From: CAYHGX01 sp964356355 | GTDB lineage: Bacteria > Patescibacteriota > Gracilibacteria > UBA1369 > LOWO2-01-FULL-3 | Direction: 5' to 3' | Assembly: GCA_964356355.1 (NCBI GenBank) | Contig: CAYHGX010000003.1 | Coordinates: forward strand, 53,061 to 117,060 | Length of the DNA stretch: 64,000 bases | Part shown: positions 41,951 to 50,830 of the stretch, one piece after another | Layout: each line of letters starts with the position of its first letter | How positions within the stretch are numbered: the stretch's first letter is position 1 | Program-made: the position numbers and the translations under genes | The notes under the pieces: model-generated | Databases searched by the model: none | Told to the model about the DNA's origin: nothing | Seen by the model: the letters and a program-made list of their open reading frames with translations, nothing else

Positions 41951-43460
41951 GAGAGCTGATCTCCGGTGATTTAAGAAAATATGCTGATCCGAGATAACTA
42001 ACTCCGCCGATGATTATGATAATTATTGTGGCGATTTTGCCATTGAGTAGGTGTTGAAGTGGTTTTGATATTTCTATTGCTGTAATCATTACCGCTGAGC
42101 TGATAGCTATTTTAGCTGATGAGCTTAGGAGGTTTTTGAGATTGAATTTTTCGAAATGTTTTTTGAGCAAGAGTATGGAAAGGATGTTGAAGAGTAAAAA
42201 TCCGAGGGTGAAACTGATTGAAAACCATTGAATTCCATATGTTGGAGCTACAAATATTGTGATGAGTGCTGTGAGTAGCATGCCGGAAATGTTGATGAAC
42301 ATTGCAGTAGTTGTGTCTTTGATGGCGTAGAAGGAGCGTGCGAAAATGTGGGAAAGGCTTTCCAAGGGAATGGAAAATGCAAAGAAAAAGAGAATGGTGG
42401 CGGTGATGTTGATGGAACTTTCCTGAAAATTGCCGCCTCCGAGGATTAGATCAATTATTTCTTTTGATAGAAGCAAAATTCCGATCATTGAGGGAATTGT
42501 GAAGAAGAGGATGTTACGGATGGTTCTTTCAATTTGCTCTGTGTAGTGGGCCTGGTTGTTTTCGTTGATGGCACTGGTGAGGTAGGGAAAAATCGCTGTG
42601 GATATTGCAATCCCGAAAAGGCTTACCGCAAAGCTTTGGATATTTCTGGCGTAGCTAAAGGCTGACCATCCACCTGCTAACATTTTGCTTCCTACTATTG
42701 AAAATATGAGAAGGTTTAGTTGCCATGCTAATAGGCTGATGGATCTTGGAACCATTAGTTTTAAAATTTGTCGGAAGGCTTTGTTTTTTAATTCTAAGTG
42801 AAATTTGTATCTGAAATCGGTTCTGAAAATATCTATTATCCTTATGCTGCAGTGTAAAATGGCGCCTATTAGTACTCCATATGAGGCACTATAAATTCCA
42901 TATTTTTTTTCTAGGAAGGTAATTCCAAAGATTATTCCTAGGTTGTAAAATATTGGTGAAAGTGAGTAAGAAAGAAAGTGTTTGTAGCTCATGAGAATGC
43001 TGCCGAGTGTGTTGCTGATGCCGAAAATTATTGCAGAGATAAGCATTATTCTGGTCATTCCTATGATATTGTTTTGAACTTCTGGAAGAGTGTGTGTGAA
43101 TAATTTCTCAACTATTTCAGGTGTAAAAATACATATTATTACTGCAAATGTACTGATTACTATGGTGGTAGCTGTAAGCATTGTGTTTGCAATTTTCATT
43201 GCTTCTTTCTTGTCCTTAGCTAGGTATTCGGAAAATATTGGTAAAAAGGCTGCAGAGAGTGCTCCGGCTATTATGAAATTAAAGATGATGTCAGGGATGA
43301 TGAAGGATGAATTATAGGCATCTGTTAGCGCTGTTGTTCCAAAGGTTGTTGCTATTATTCTGTCCCTTAGGAGGCCAATAATATAACTAAAAAGGGAAAA
43401 TGTAGTGACTAGGATTGTTGCTATTTTACTGTTTACTGGTTTGAATATTTTTTTGAGCAT
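41916..43460 (-). CDS. murJ: lipid II flippase MurJ
   Basis: Polytopic MOP-superfamily protein (514 aa, about 14 helices) that moves lipid II across the membrane for peptidoglycan synthesis. Early residues LLRDRIIATTFGTTALTDAYNSSFIIPD and AGALSAAFLPIFSEYL match the MurJ/MviN family. The loop Arg residues are retained. Together with MurC at 58218 it shows a peptidoglycan wall. The start follows a -10 box by 6 nt. Confidence 0.93.
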   Translation of the reverse strand: MLKKIFKPVNSKIATILVTTFSLFSYIIGLLRDRIIATTFGTTALTDAYNSSFIIPDIIFNFIIAGALSAAFLPIFSEYLAKDKKEAMKIANTMLTATTIVISTFAVIICIFTPEIVEKLFTHTLPEVQNNIIGMTRIMLISAIIFGISNTLGSILMSYKHFLSYSLSPIFYNLGIIFGITFLEKKYGIYSASYGVLIGAILHCSIRIIDIFRTDFRYKFHLELKNKAFRQILKLMVPRSISLLAWQLNLLIFSIVGSKMLAGGWSAFSYARNIQSFAVSLFGIAISTAIFPYLTSAINENNQAHYTEQIERTIRNILFFTIPSMIGILLLSKEIIDLILGGGNFQESSINITATILFFFAFSIPLESLSHIFARSFYAIKDTTTAMFINISGMLLTALITIFVAPTYGIQWFSISFTLGFLLFNILSILLLKKHFEKFNLKNLLSSSAKIAISSAVMITAIEISKPLQHLLNGKIATIIIIIIGGVSYLGSAYFLKSPEISSLKFLRKNLQKQ

Positions 43461-43466
43461 GTTTTG

Positions 43467-43472
43467 ATTTTA
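43467..43472 (-). promoter_or_regulatory. -10 box for murJ, leaderless
   Basis: Minus-strand TAAAAT ends 6 nt before the murJ ATG at 43460. Confidence 0.45.
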
Positions 43473-43503
43473 CCTTAAAATGGCTTTTAACCTAAGGTAT
43501 TGG

Positions 43504-43532
43504 TTGTCATGATGGAGGAAGTGTGGTATAGT
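43504..43532 (+). promoter_or_regulatory. promoter for the transporter-STAS-PP2C operon
   Basis: TTGTCA (43504-43509), 17-nt spacer, extended -10 TGGTATAGT (hexamer 43527-43532). The leader before ATG 43555 is A-rich (ataaaacaaatataa). Confidence 0.65.
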
Positions 43533-43554
43533 AACATATATAAAACAAATATAA

Positions 43555-45924
43555 ATGTTCACTTTAGGGAAGTATTTTGGGAGTTTGTTTAGTAATATTT
43601 TCAATATTTCGGCTAGTGAATGGCCGAAGGTTTTAATCTCTTGGTTTTTGAGATTGTTTTATAGATTTGGCTTTGTGGTTGGGTGGACGGTTTTAGTGGC
43701 GATGTATGTATCTAAATTTGGAATTGCACAGCTCCCCTATTTATTTGTTATCAATGCCTTTTTTACTATTCTTGGCAGTGTTATTTATTCAACAGTTATT
43801 GATCGGTTGGATAGGAATTATTTAATGGTTAGTACTTTGTTTATTGCTGCGTCACTGATGCTTTTTGCTATGTCACTTTTTAGTAGTCACTTTGTTTTGT
43901 TTTTTTCTATTTTAGTTGTTGCTGAATCTGTTTTTCTTATGCAGTTTAAGATTTTAGCGAATGGGTACGTGGAAGATATGTTTACGGCTACTGAAAGCGA
44001 AAGGACCTTTCCCATTATTGAATCTGCAGATACTATTGGAGGTATTTTGGCTGGTGTACTTGTGCTTGTATTGATTAGATATATTCAAATTCATAATTTC
44101 ATATACATATGGATTATGATTTTGCTTTTAATTGTGCCTTTCTTGCTTTATTTCAGTAGTTTTAGAGATGAGATACTTTTAGTGACAGTAGAAGATAAAC
44201 CTCAGAAATCGAGCGGAATATTTACTAAGTTGAAATCTGAGTTTGCTACGAGTTCCAATAATGCTTATTTGAAAGGTTTGTTTTTGATAGTTTTTTTCTA
44301 TTGGATTTCATCAAATCTTTTGGAGTTTCAGTATACAAAAGCTATTTATCAAAATGTTTCGGGGGTTTTGTTGCAGGCTGGAAGTGGTTTTGAACATGCC
44401 TTTGTTCATGATTTGGGAAAGTTGTCTATTTTATTTAGTTTTTCAGCACTTCTTATTCAGTTTTTTCTTGGTGGTCGTTTGATTAGTAAATTGGGAGTTT
44501 TTGGTAGTATGTTAATTCATCCTTTGGTTTCCATTTTGAGCTTTATAGCTTTGCTCTTTTCATTTAATTTTTGGAGTGCGGTGATGGTGAAAAATAACTT
44601 TTCTATCACAAGTGTGCTTTATAATAACGCTTATGAGTGTGGTTATTATGCTGTGAAGGAGAGGTTAAGAGGACATACTCGTGAGTTACTTGAGGGTATT
44701 GTGAGACCTCTTGGTGCAATTGCAGGAACTCTTTTACTGATAGTTTTTCAGTTCTTGTTGAAAGGAACTATTCTTACGCTTGCAATCAATCTTTTGATGA
44801 TTTTCATTGCTTTGGCTGTTTTTTATATCATCTATCGTCAGCAGGATAAATATACCAAATTGGTTGTTGAAGACCTTGTTAATTCTACTGATAGACGAGT
44901 GAAGTTGAATGCTGTAGATATTTTGGCTCAACGTGGTCATAAATGTTCAATTGAAGTGCTTGAAAAAATAATTTTTAATGATGAGCAGTCGATGAGTCTT
45001 AGATTGAGAAGTATTAGGGCCTTGAGTGATCTTGGTAATGTTGAGTCTTTTGTTGTTTTAGTTAGATGTTTGGATTTGTCTCATTTTGCTGTTAGAGATA
45101 CTGCCTTGGCTTCAATGTCCGGATTTGGGTTTTTATCAAGTGATGAAGATCAATTTTTAATGATTAAGTATAATTTAATTGTTGCTTTGAAAAAGATTTA
45201 TTCTACTCATGAAAATTCTGAATTAAATGTTAAAATTATTAAATTAATGTCTTTGATGAGTAATGTGGCTGCTTTGGAATTCTTGCTGGATGTTTTGAAT
45301 AAATCTGTGAAAACCGATAAGAATTCTGCTATTTTGGCTCTTTCACGATATGATTGTGTTGAGGTAGAAGATGTTCTTGCACATTATTTACATTCAAAAT
45401 CTATTGAAGAGAGTTTTAGTGCTGCACTTGTATTGTATGGGTCAAAAAAATATGGTGAGTTTTCTTCGTTTGTTTTAAAGAAGTTTTTGTATAGCAAAAG
45501 CATTACGACCTTATCTTATGGTATTTTTGCTATTGGAGAATTGCGTTTGAAAAAATATGTTACTTATTGTGAGAAATATTTGTATTCGAAGAATAAAAAA
45601 TTGTCATTAGTTAGTGCTATTTCTTTGGCTAAAATGGGGAATGAAATTGCTGTTGATGTGTTGTTACGGTTTTTATTTTCTCATGATGAGAAGTATGTTG
45701 GGTTGGTGAAGAGTGAGATTAAGCATATTGACGTGCGCATTTTGAAGATTATTGATAAGATTGTTAGGCAAAGAGTACAAATGGAAATTGAAAAGATAAT
45801 GGGCTTACATGAGAGTATTCATATCTCGAAATTTGAGAAGAATCATTTGTTACATTTAAGGCGTTTATATGCTTTGATTGAGGAATATGATGAGATTGAT
45901 GAGATTAACAAATTAATAATTTAA
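43555..45924 (+). CDS. MFS/nucleotide-exchanger-like membrane protein with C-terminal HEAT repeats
   Basis: A 789-aa protein. Residues ~1-450 form about 12 transmembrane helices with a transporter look; the layout resembles the ATP/ADP-exchanger (Npt/Tlc) and MFS families, which sometimes carry HEAT tails. Residues ~455-730 contain repeated helical pairs of HEAT type (for example DRRVKLNAVDILAQRG, LRLRSIRALSDLGNV, VSAISLAKMGNEIAVDVLLRF). It is first in an operon with a STAS gene and a PP2C phosphatase gene, so it may sense or respond to a signal. Substrate is not readable. Confidence 0.6.
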   Translation: MFTLGKYFGSLFSNIFNISASEWPKVLISWFLRLFYRFGFVVGWTVLVAMYVSKFGIAQLPYLFVINAFFTILGSVIYSTVIDRLDRNYLMVSTLFIAASLMLFAMSLFSSHFVLFFSILVVAESVFLMQFKILANGYVEDMFTATESERTFPIIESADTIGGILAGVLVLVLIRYIQIHNFIYIWIMILLLIVPFLLYFSSFRDEILLVTVEDKPQKSSGIFTKLKSEFATSSNNAYLKGLFLIVFFYWISSNLLEFQYTKAIYQNVSGVLLQAGSGFEHAFVHDLGKLSILFSFSALLIQFFLGGRLISKLGVFGSMLIHPLVSILSFIALLFSFNFWSAVMVKNNFSITSVLYNNAYECGYYAVKERLRGHTRELLEGIVRPLGAIAGTLLLIVFQFLLKGTILTLAINLLMIFIALAVFYIIYRQQDKYTKLVVEDLVNSTDRRVKLNAVDILAQRGHKCSIEVLEKIIFNDEQSMSLRLRSIRALSDLGNVESFVVLVRCLDLSHFAVRDTALASMSGFGFLSSDEDQFLMIKYNLIVALKKIYSTHENSELNVKIIKLMSLMSNVAALEFLLDVLNKSVKTDKNSAILALSRYDCVEVEDVLAHYLHSKSIEESFSAALVLYGSKKYGEFSSFVLKKFLYSKSITTLSYGIFAIGELRLKKYVTYCEKYLYSKNKKLSLVSAISLAKMGNEIAVDVLLRFLFSHDEKYVGLVKSEIKHIDVRILKIIDKIVRQRVQMEIEKIMGLHESIHISKFEKNHLLHLRRLYALIEEYDEIDEINKLII

Positions 45925-45933
45925 CTTTAAAAT

Positions 45934-46290
45934 ATGGGACCAAATTTGAAAATGATGGTGGGGGAAAATATTAATAATTATCGGATTGTAAGTTTTGAAG
46001 GTGAAATGGATAGAGCTGGTTTGGCGGAAGTTCGTTCTGATCTTGAGATTTGTGTTAATTCTTTTGATAATAAATTTCTTATTTTTGATTTTTCTTTATT
46101 GAAATTTATTAATAGTGAAGGAATTGGATATTTAATGGAGGTTCATGCTCATTTAGTTCAGAGAGATAAACAGTTGGTAGTTTTGGGCCTTGCTGATCAT
46201 GTGGCTGATGTTTTTGAGGCAATTGGTATTAGTCAGGTAATGCCTATTTATAAGGATTTGGATTCATTTTTGAATGAGCATAAGTCATGA
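45934..46290 (+). CDS. STAS-domain anti-sigma factor antagonist (second copy)
   Basis: 118 aa. The core LIFDFSLLKFINSEGIGYL (residues ~45-63) is the STAS active region; it has NSEG where RsbV has DSTG, keeping the first Ser. It lies 9 nt after the HEAT-transporter gene and overlaps the PP2C gene by 4 nt, so this is likely the substrate of that phosphatase. A cognate kinase is not adjacent; the RsbW-like kinase at 36830 is a candidate. Confidence 0.8.
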   Translation: MGPNLKMMVGENINNYRIVSFEGEMDRAGLAEVRSDLEICVNSFDNKFLIFDFSLLKFINSEGIGYLMEVHAHLVQRDKQLVVLGLADHVADVFEAIGISQVMPIYKDLDSFLNEHKS

Positions 46291-47438
46291 GATTTTTGTC
46301 TAAAAGTTTGGGTCGTAAATTGATGTTGTTTGATTTTGTTTGTGGTGTTTTGCTTTTATTATTTGGTTTTTACACTTTTAATCACAGAGAAGATTCTTAT
46401 TTGCTCGTAATATTTTTTGTTGCGTTGATTTTGGTGGTGATTGTGTCAGCAAAATATTATTTTGATGTTGTGAGGCCCTTGCAGCCGATAGTTGAGCAAA
46501 TGCAACTTTTAATTGCGGGTAAACCTTTTAAAAAAATATATACTGATCGAATTGATGAGGTTGGTGTATTGGCTTATTTTTTCAACGAGGTTACCAAGGG
46601 TTTAGGTCAAGCTAGTGCAGACATTCGTGATAGAGATAGAATGGTTGGTGAGCTGACTATTGCAGCACAATTACAAAGAGATATTTTGCCTATACAGTCC
46701 CCTGTTGTTCCTGGGCTTTTGGTTGTAGCTAAAAATAAACCTGCTACCGAAATTGGTGGTGATAGTTTTAATTTTATTAATGCTGGAAATAAAACTTATA
46801 TTTATGTTGGTGATGTAACGGGTCATGGTGTTGCTGCTGGCTTGATTATGACAATGGTGAGTTCTTTGATGAATATTTTTTCGGGAATTTTCCAGAGTCC
46901 ATATGAGATAGTTGTTAACGTTAATAAATATATAAAAACGCAGGTGAAGAAGGCGATGTTTATGACTATGGTTCTTCTTTGTTGGGATAATGGAAAAAAG
47001 GAAATGGTGTATGTGGGCGCTGGTCATGAGCATATTTTGGTTTACCATAAAGATTCAGGTGTGTGTGAGACAATTTTATCTGGTGGTGTAGCTTTGGGCA
47101 TGGTTTTGGATAATTCGAAATTGGTATCGGAAAAAAGATTGGAATTAGCTGATGGAGATGTTGTTGTTTTATACTCTGATGGTATTACCGAGGCAGCAAG
47201 TGATTCTGGGGAATTTTATGGGTTGGAACGATTGAAGGCTGCGGTTATAGAATTTGCATCTCAGTATTCTGCTGAAGGTTTGAATTATCACATTGCGCGT
47301 GATGTTGCTGCGTTTATGGGCAAGGCTATTCAGAATGATGATATGACTTTGATTGTTGTTCAACGTATTGATGATTTGACAGAGAATCAACGGGTTCAAG
47401 ATTTGAGTACTAATTGGAGAGTTGATGAAACTAAGTGA
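46287..47438 (+). CDS. membrane PP2C-type serine phosphatase with HAMP region (RsbU/SpoIIE-like)
   Basis: 383 aa. Two N-terminal transmembrane helices (~14-30 and 36-56) precede a HAMP-like linker (VVRPLQPIVEQMQLLIAGKPF, with a region around DEVGVLAYFFNEV). The PPM phosphatase domain (~120-365) has metal-binding GGDSFNF, GDVTGHGVAAGL, LYSDGITEA and NDDMTLIVV. It probably dephosphorylates the STAS protein encoded directly upstream. There is almost no extracellular loop, so sensing may be through the membrane or partners. The 3' end overlaps queA by 14 nt. Confidence 0.85.
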   Translation: MRFLSKSLGRKLMLFDFVCGVLLLLFGFYTFNHREDSYLLVIFFVALILVVIVSAKYYFDVVRPLQPIVEQMQLLIAGKPFKKIYTDRIDEVGVLAYFFNEVTKGLGQASADIRDRDRMVGELTIAAQLQRDILPIQSPVVPGLLVVAKNKPATEIGGDSFNFINAGNKTYIYVGDVTGHGVAAGLIMTMVSSLMNIFSGIFQSPYEIVVNVNKYIKTQVKKAMFMTMVLLCWDNGKKEMVYVGAGHEHILVYHKDSGVCETILSGGVALGMVLDNSKLVSEKRLELADGDVVVLYSDGITEAASDSGEFYGLERLKAAVIEFASQYSAEGLNYHIARDVAAFMGKAIQNDDMTLIVVQRIDDLTENQRVQDLSTNWRVDETK

Positions 47439-48447
47439 TTTTGATTTTCAGCTAGATAAGGGCTTTATTGCTCAGAGGCCTGTTGTGCCTCGTGATTCCA
47501 GTAAATTATTGGTTTACGATAGTAAGTCTGATTTGATATTTCATTCTAGATTTTCAGAAATTGGTTCTTTTTTAAATGATGATGATGTTTTTGTTGTGAA
47601 TAATTCAAAGGTTGTGAGAGCTCGTATTTTGTTTTGTGGAATGGAGATTTTTTTATTGAAAAAAAAGTCTGATCGAATTTTCGAGGTATTAGTGCGACCT
47701 GGAAAATTTTTTAAATTAGGGAATATTTTTAAGATTGATGATAATTTGTCAGCTACTGTTCTGGAGATTAATTCTGATGGTACTCGTATTATTTCGTTTA
47801 GTTTTAATGGTGATTTGGATTTATATTTGTCAAAGATTGGAAATATTCCTTTGCCTCCATATATTGATGGAACTGGCGTTGTTGAGGCTGAATATCAAAC
47901 AGTATATGCTCGTGATGAGGGAAGTGTTGCTGCTCCAACTGCGGGGTTGCATTTTACTGATGGTCTTATTTCTGATTTGAAATCAAAGGGGATTAATTTT
48001 CAAGAGGTGATGCTGCATGTTGGGCGTGGAACTTTTTTGCCGATTTCTTCTGCTGAAATTGAGAATCATGTAATGCACGAAGAGTTTTTTCAGATGTCGA
48101 TGGACACTTCAATGTATTTAAATAATGCTATTGATAATGGGCGCAGGGTTATTGCGGTTGGAACAACTTCAGTTAGGGTGATAGAAAGTTGTTATGATTC
48201 TGTTTATAGGGCTGGTTCTGGTGATACAAAAATCTTCATTTATCCAGGGAAACATACGTGGTCTCCTGTATCTGGTTTGATCACAAATTTTCATCTTCCA
48301 AAAAGTTCACTGCTATTATTGACTGCTTCTTTTCTTGAGCATAAAGGGGTGACTGATCCTGTGAAGAAGCTTTTTGAATTATATGAAATTGCAAAAGCTG
48401 AAAAATATAGATTTTTTAGTTTCGGAGATGCAATGTTTATTATTTAA
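47425..48447 (+). CDS. queA: tRNA ribosyltransferase-isomerase QueA
   Basis: Transfers the ribosyl part of SAM onto preQ1 in tRNA, forming epoxyqueuosine. LDKGFIAQRPVVPRDSSKLL near the start, the middle EYQTVYARDEGSVAAPTAGLHFT and GTTSVRVIES are diagnostic. 340 aa. The ATG at 47425 is used. It overlaps the phosphatase gene by 14 nt and the convergent fusion gene by 8 nt. A queuosine pathway implies a Tgt elsewhere, and the COG0720 enzyme at 24139 might serve it. Confidence 0.93.
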   Translation: MKLSDFDFQLDKGFIAQRPVVPRDSSKLLVYDSKSDLIFHSRFSEIGSFLNDDDVFVVNNSKVVRARILFCGMEIFLLKKKSDRIFEVLVRPGKFFKLGNIFKIDDNLSATVLEINSDGTRIISFSFNGDLDLYLSKIGNIPLPPYIDGTGVVEAEYQTVYARDEGSVAAPTAGLHFTDGLISDLKSKGINFQEVMLHVGRGTFLPISSAEIENHVMHEEFFQMSMDTSMYLNNAIDNGRRVIAVGTTSVRVIESCYDSVYRAGSGDTKIFIYPGKHTWSPVSGLITNFHLPKSSLLLLTASFLEHKGVTDPVKKLFELYEIAKAEKYRFFSFGDAMFII

Positions 48448-50827
48448 GCCATTTGGGGAGTATTTTTGCTTCGTTTATGCCCGGAATATTTAATATGTTG
48501 TTTGTGTCGTTGCTGCTTATCTTACCTATATAAAGATCTTTGATTTTACCACCATTCTTCACGAATTCTTTGATTTGATAGTATCCTTTGTAGTAAATAA
48601 AATCTTTAGTGAAGGCACCTTTTTTGTCTGTATTTTGAAATCCTCTTTTTGCTTTTATGGTCGATCTGAATGCTTGCTTTGGAGATATTCTCTTGGCGAT
48701 TAATTTGTGAAAGGTCTCAACAAATGAATGATTTAGGCTGTATTGTATGGCTAGTACATTGGCTAGGGCTCTTTGGTTTTCTTCGAATGGTTGATTTAGT
48801 ATTTGGCTAATGTTGTACATAGCTAGTCCTTCTTGAGTTTGTAGGTAATCTTTTAATCCCCTATTGAAAATTTTATATGGCTGATTTTTCCCATTTTCTG
48901 CTGTTAGAATGTGAGTTTCTATTTCGTGAACTATTAGTGCTTTAGCTTTTGATTCACTAAATTTCGTGTTCTTTTTTATGAATAGAGTGTTTGATTTTCC
49001 TGCTATACAGTCGGTTATCATTTGATCTTTAATTTTTACTTTCCAATTTTCTAGATTGTATTTTTTAAAGGTTTCTTCAAATATTTTTTGAACCTCAGTT
49101 GTTGTGAAATATTTTGTTTTTGCTGTGAATATTCTGGGCTTATTTTTGAGAGTTTCTAAAAGTTCTTTGCATTTTTCAACTTCTTCAGGTGTTGGTTTTC
49201 CGTAGAGTTTTGTTGAGATGTCAGTAAATCTTTCTTCATCAATAGCCTCTAAAAGCTCTATTTTGAGCGAGATTTCTTCTTTTTTATCGGAAAATATTTT
49301 CCCTAGCTGTGAATTGTCAATTTTTATTTCGTTCAGTTTTTCGTTGAGATCAATTGGGTTGAATTTAAGTTTTGGATATTGGAATTGTGGGCTTTTGCTG
49401 AAATTCTTGAAAAACTTTATTTCTTCTATTTCGAGATTTGTTGGTTTGAGATGGTAGAGTAATTTTATTTGGTTTTCTATTTCTCCTAATCTTTTGTCTA
49501 TTTGATTGAAATTGCTGGTGGTTTGAGGCTGGGGATTTTCAATTTTTCGGATTTGGATATTGGGTATTTCTTTGTCTTTGCTTTTACTTGTGTCTATTAA
49601 AAATTCGCTTAGGTCTCGTGTACCAAGGACTACTTTGTATTCTTTATCTTCTAAATCTTCGAATTCGACAATTGTTTGGATTCTTTTGGTTTTTAGTGAA
49701 AGTTTCAATTTCATACTTTTCTTTTCTTCGTGATCATTACTTATTAAATTTTTTTCTATGGCAAATTTTTTATCTATTGTGCTTATTTTCCTTGTGCTAT
49801 TAATTTTTGCCAATATTTGCAGAGGGCCTTCTTTTCGGATTATTTTGATATTTTCTTCTGTGCCAATGATTTGTTTTCCAGAGATATTGGCTATTTCTTT
49901 CTCAACGGTATTACCAAAGATATCTTTTGCGATTCTGACTCCTTTTTTGGGATTTGTGACGGTAATGCCTTCTATTCTTTCGAGTCTTTTTCTTAATGGT
50001 GCTAAGTTTGCTATTTGAAGGCCTAGTCCGGCTCTTGCATTGATTTCTAGGAGAACTGGGCCTGAGTGGTGATCTATACTTATGTCTACTGCCATATACC
50101 CAAGATTGGTGATTAGTTGTGTTTGTGATGCTATCATTAACATTTCATCCCAAAATGGTATTTTGATGTTATTTAGTTTCCCCAGTCCGTCTGGGAGCTC
50201 TTCTATTATTCTGTTTTTGTAAGACAGATGTGTGGTTTGTCCTTTGGCAATATCTATTCCTACTCCGATTGCTCCTTGATGTAGGTTTGCTTTTCCTTTT
50301 GATTCCTTTGTTGGAAGCCTGAGCATTGCCATTACTGGTATTAGATTGTGAACTACTATTCTTATGTCTGGAAGTCCTGCGTATGAATATTTTGCTAATT
50401 TTTCGTTGGAAATAATATATTGCTCAAAAAAGGCGATGTCGTTTTCTCCTGAGATGGAATATCTTCCGTCTATGATGTCACGGATATGATCTTTGAGTTC
50501 TTCAATTGTTATATTGTCATTGCTTGCTGTTTTGTAGTTGTTTTCTTTTTTTCCAATAATGGGGATAATCCCCTCCCCTCCAAATCCTTGACTAGGTTTG
50601 AGAGCAAAGGCTTGAGGAAGGGTGTTGAAATCAAATTTTTCCAATTCTGCTATGCTCTTAATGGATCCGTATAATTTGGGCACTGGGATTCCTCTGGCTG
50701 AAAGATATTGTTTTGTCTTGATTTTATCGTCTGCAAGTTTAATAGCCTTATTTGGATTGTAAGGTTTAATATACAAGAGATTTCTTGCATTCATGCCTAG
50801 AATTCCTTTGTTTTTAAAGGCGAGCAT
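48440..50827 (-). CDS. fusion: ATP-grasp amide ligase, degenerate retropepsin-like domain, DUF1704 metallopeptidase
   Basis: A 795-aa protein with three parts. (1) Residues ~1-300: an ATP-grasp domain of the alpha-L-glutamate-ligase-like class, with ALKPSQ-GFGGEGI (75-87), FEQYI, PVMAMLRLP and LLEINARAGLGL (259-270), which forms peptide-type amide bonds. (2) ~320-415: a segment like the retropepsin-like ATP-dependent protease family (RimB, PF05618), with VVLGTRDLSEFLID (399-412), but the DTG active-site position reads INST (342-345), so it should be inactive. (3) ~480-795: a DUF1704 domain with HEIETH (634-639) and QEGLA (665-669), the zinc-protease signature shared with the eukaryotic tubulin carboxypeptidase MATCAP. 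The PKD-7TM gene lies immediately upstream on the same strand (3 nt). Cytoplasmic; substrate unknown. Confidence 0.8.
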   Translation of the reverse strand: MLAFKNKGILGMNARNLLYIKPYNPNKAIKLADDKIKTKQYLSARGIPVPKLYGSIKSIAELEKFDFNTLPQAFALKPSQGFGGEGIIPIIGKKENNYKTASNDNITIEELKDHIRDIIDGRYSISGENDIAFFEQYIISNEKLAKYSYAGLPDIRIVVHNLIPVMAMLRLPTKESKGKANLHQGAIGVGIDIAKGQTTHLSYKNRIIEELPDGLGKLNNIKIPFWDEMLMIASQTQLITNLGYMAVDISIDHHSGPVLLEINARAGLGLQIANLAPLRKRLERIEGITVTNPKKGVRIAKDIFGNTVEKEIANISGKQIIGTEENIKIIRKEGPLQILAKINSTRKISTIDKKFAIEKNLISNDHEEKKSMKLKLSLKTKRIQTIVEFEDLEDKEYKVVLGTRDLSEFLIDTSKSKDKEIPNIQIRKIENPQPQTTSNFNQIDKRLGEIENQIKLLYHLKPTNLEIEEIKFFKNFSKSPQFQYPKLKFNPIDLNEKLNEIKIDNSQLGKIFSDKKEEISLKIELLEAIDEERFTDISTKLYGKPTPEEVEKCKELLETLKNKPRIFTAKTKYFTTTEVQKIFEETFKKYNLENWKVKIKDQMITDCIAGKSNTLFIKKNTKFSESKAKALIVHEIETHILTAENGKNQPYKIFNRGLKDYLQTQEGLAMYNISQILNQPFEENQRALANVLAIQYSLNHSFVETFHKLIAKRISPKQAFRSTIKAKRGFQNTDKKGAFTKDFIYYKGYYQIKEFVKNGGKIKDLYIGKISSNDTNNILNIPGINEAKILPKWLK

Positions 50828-50830
50828 ATA

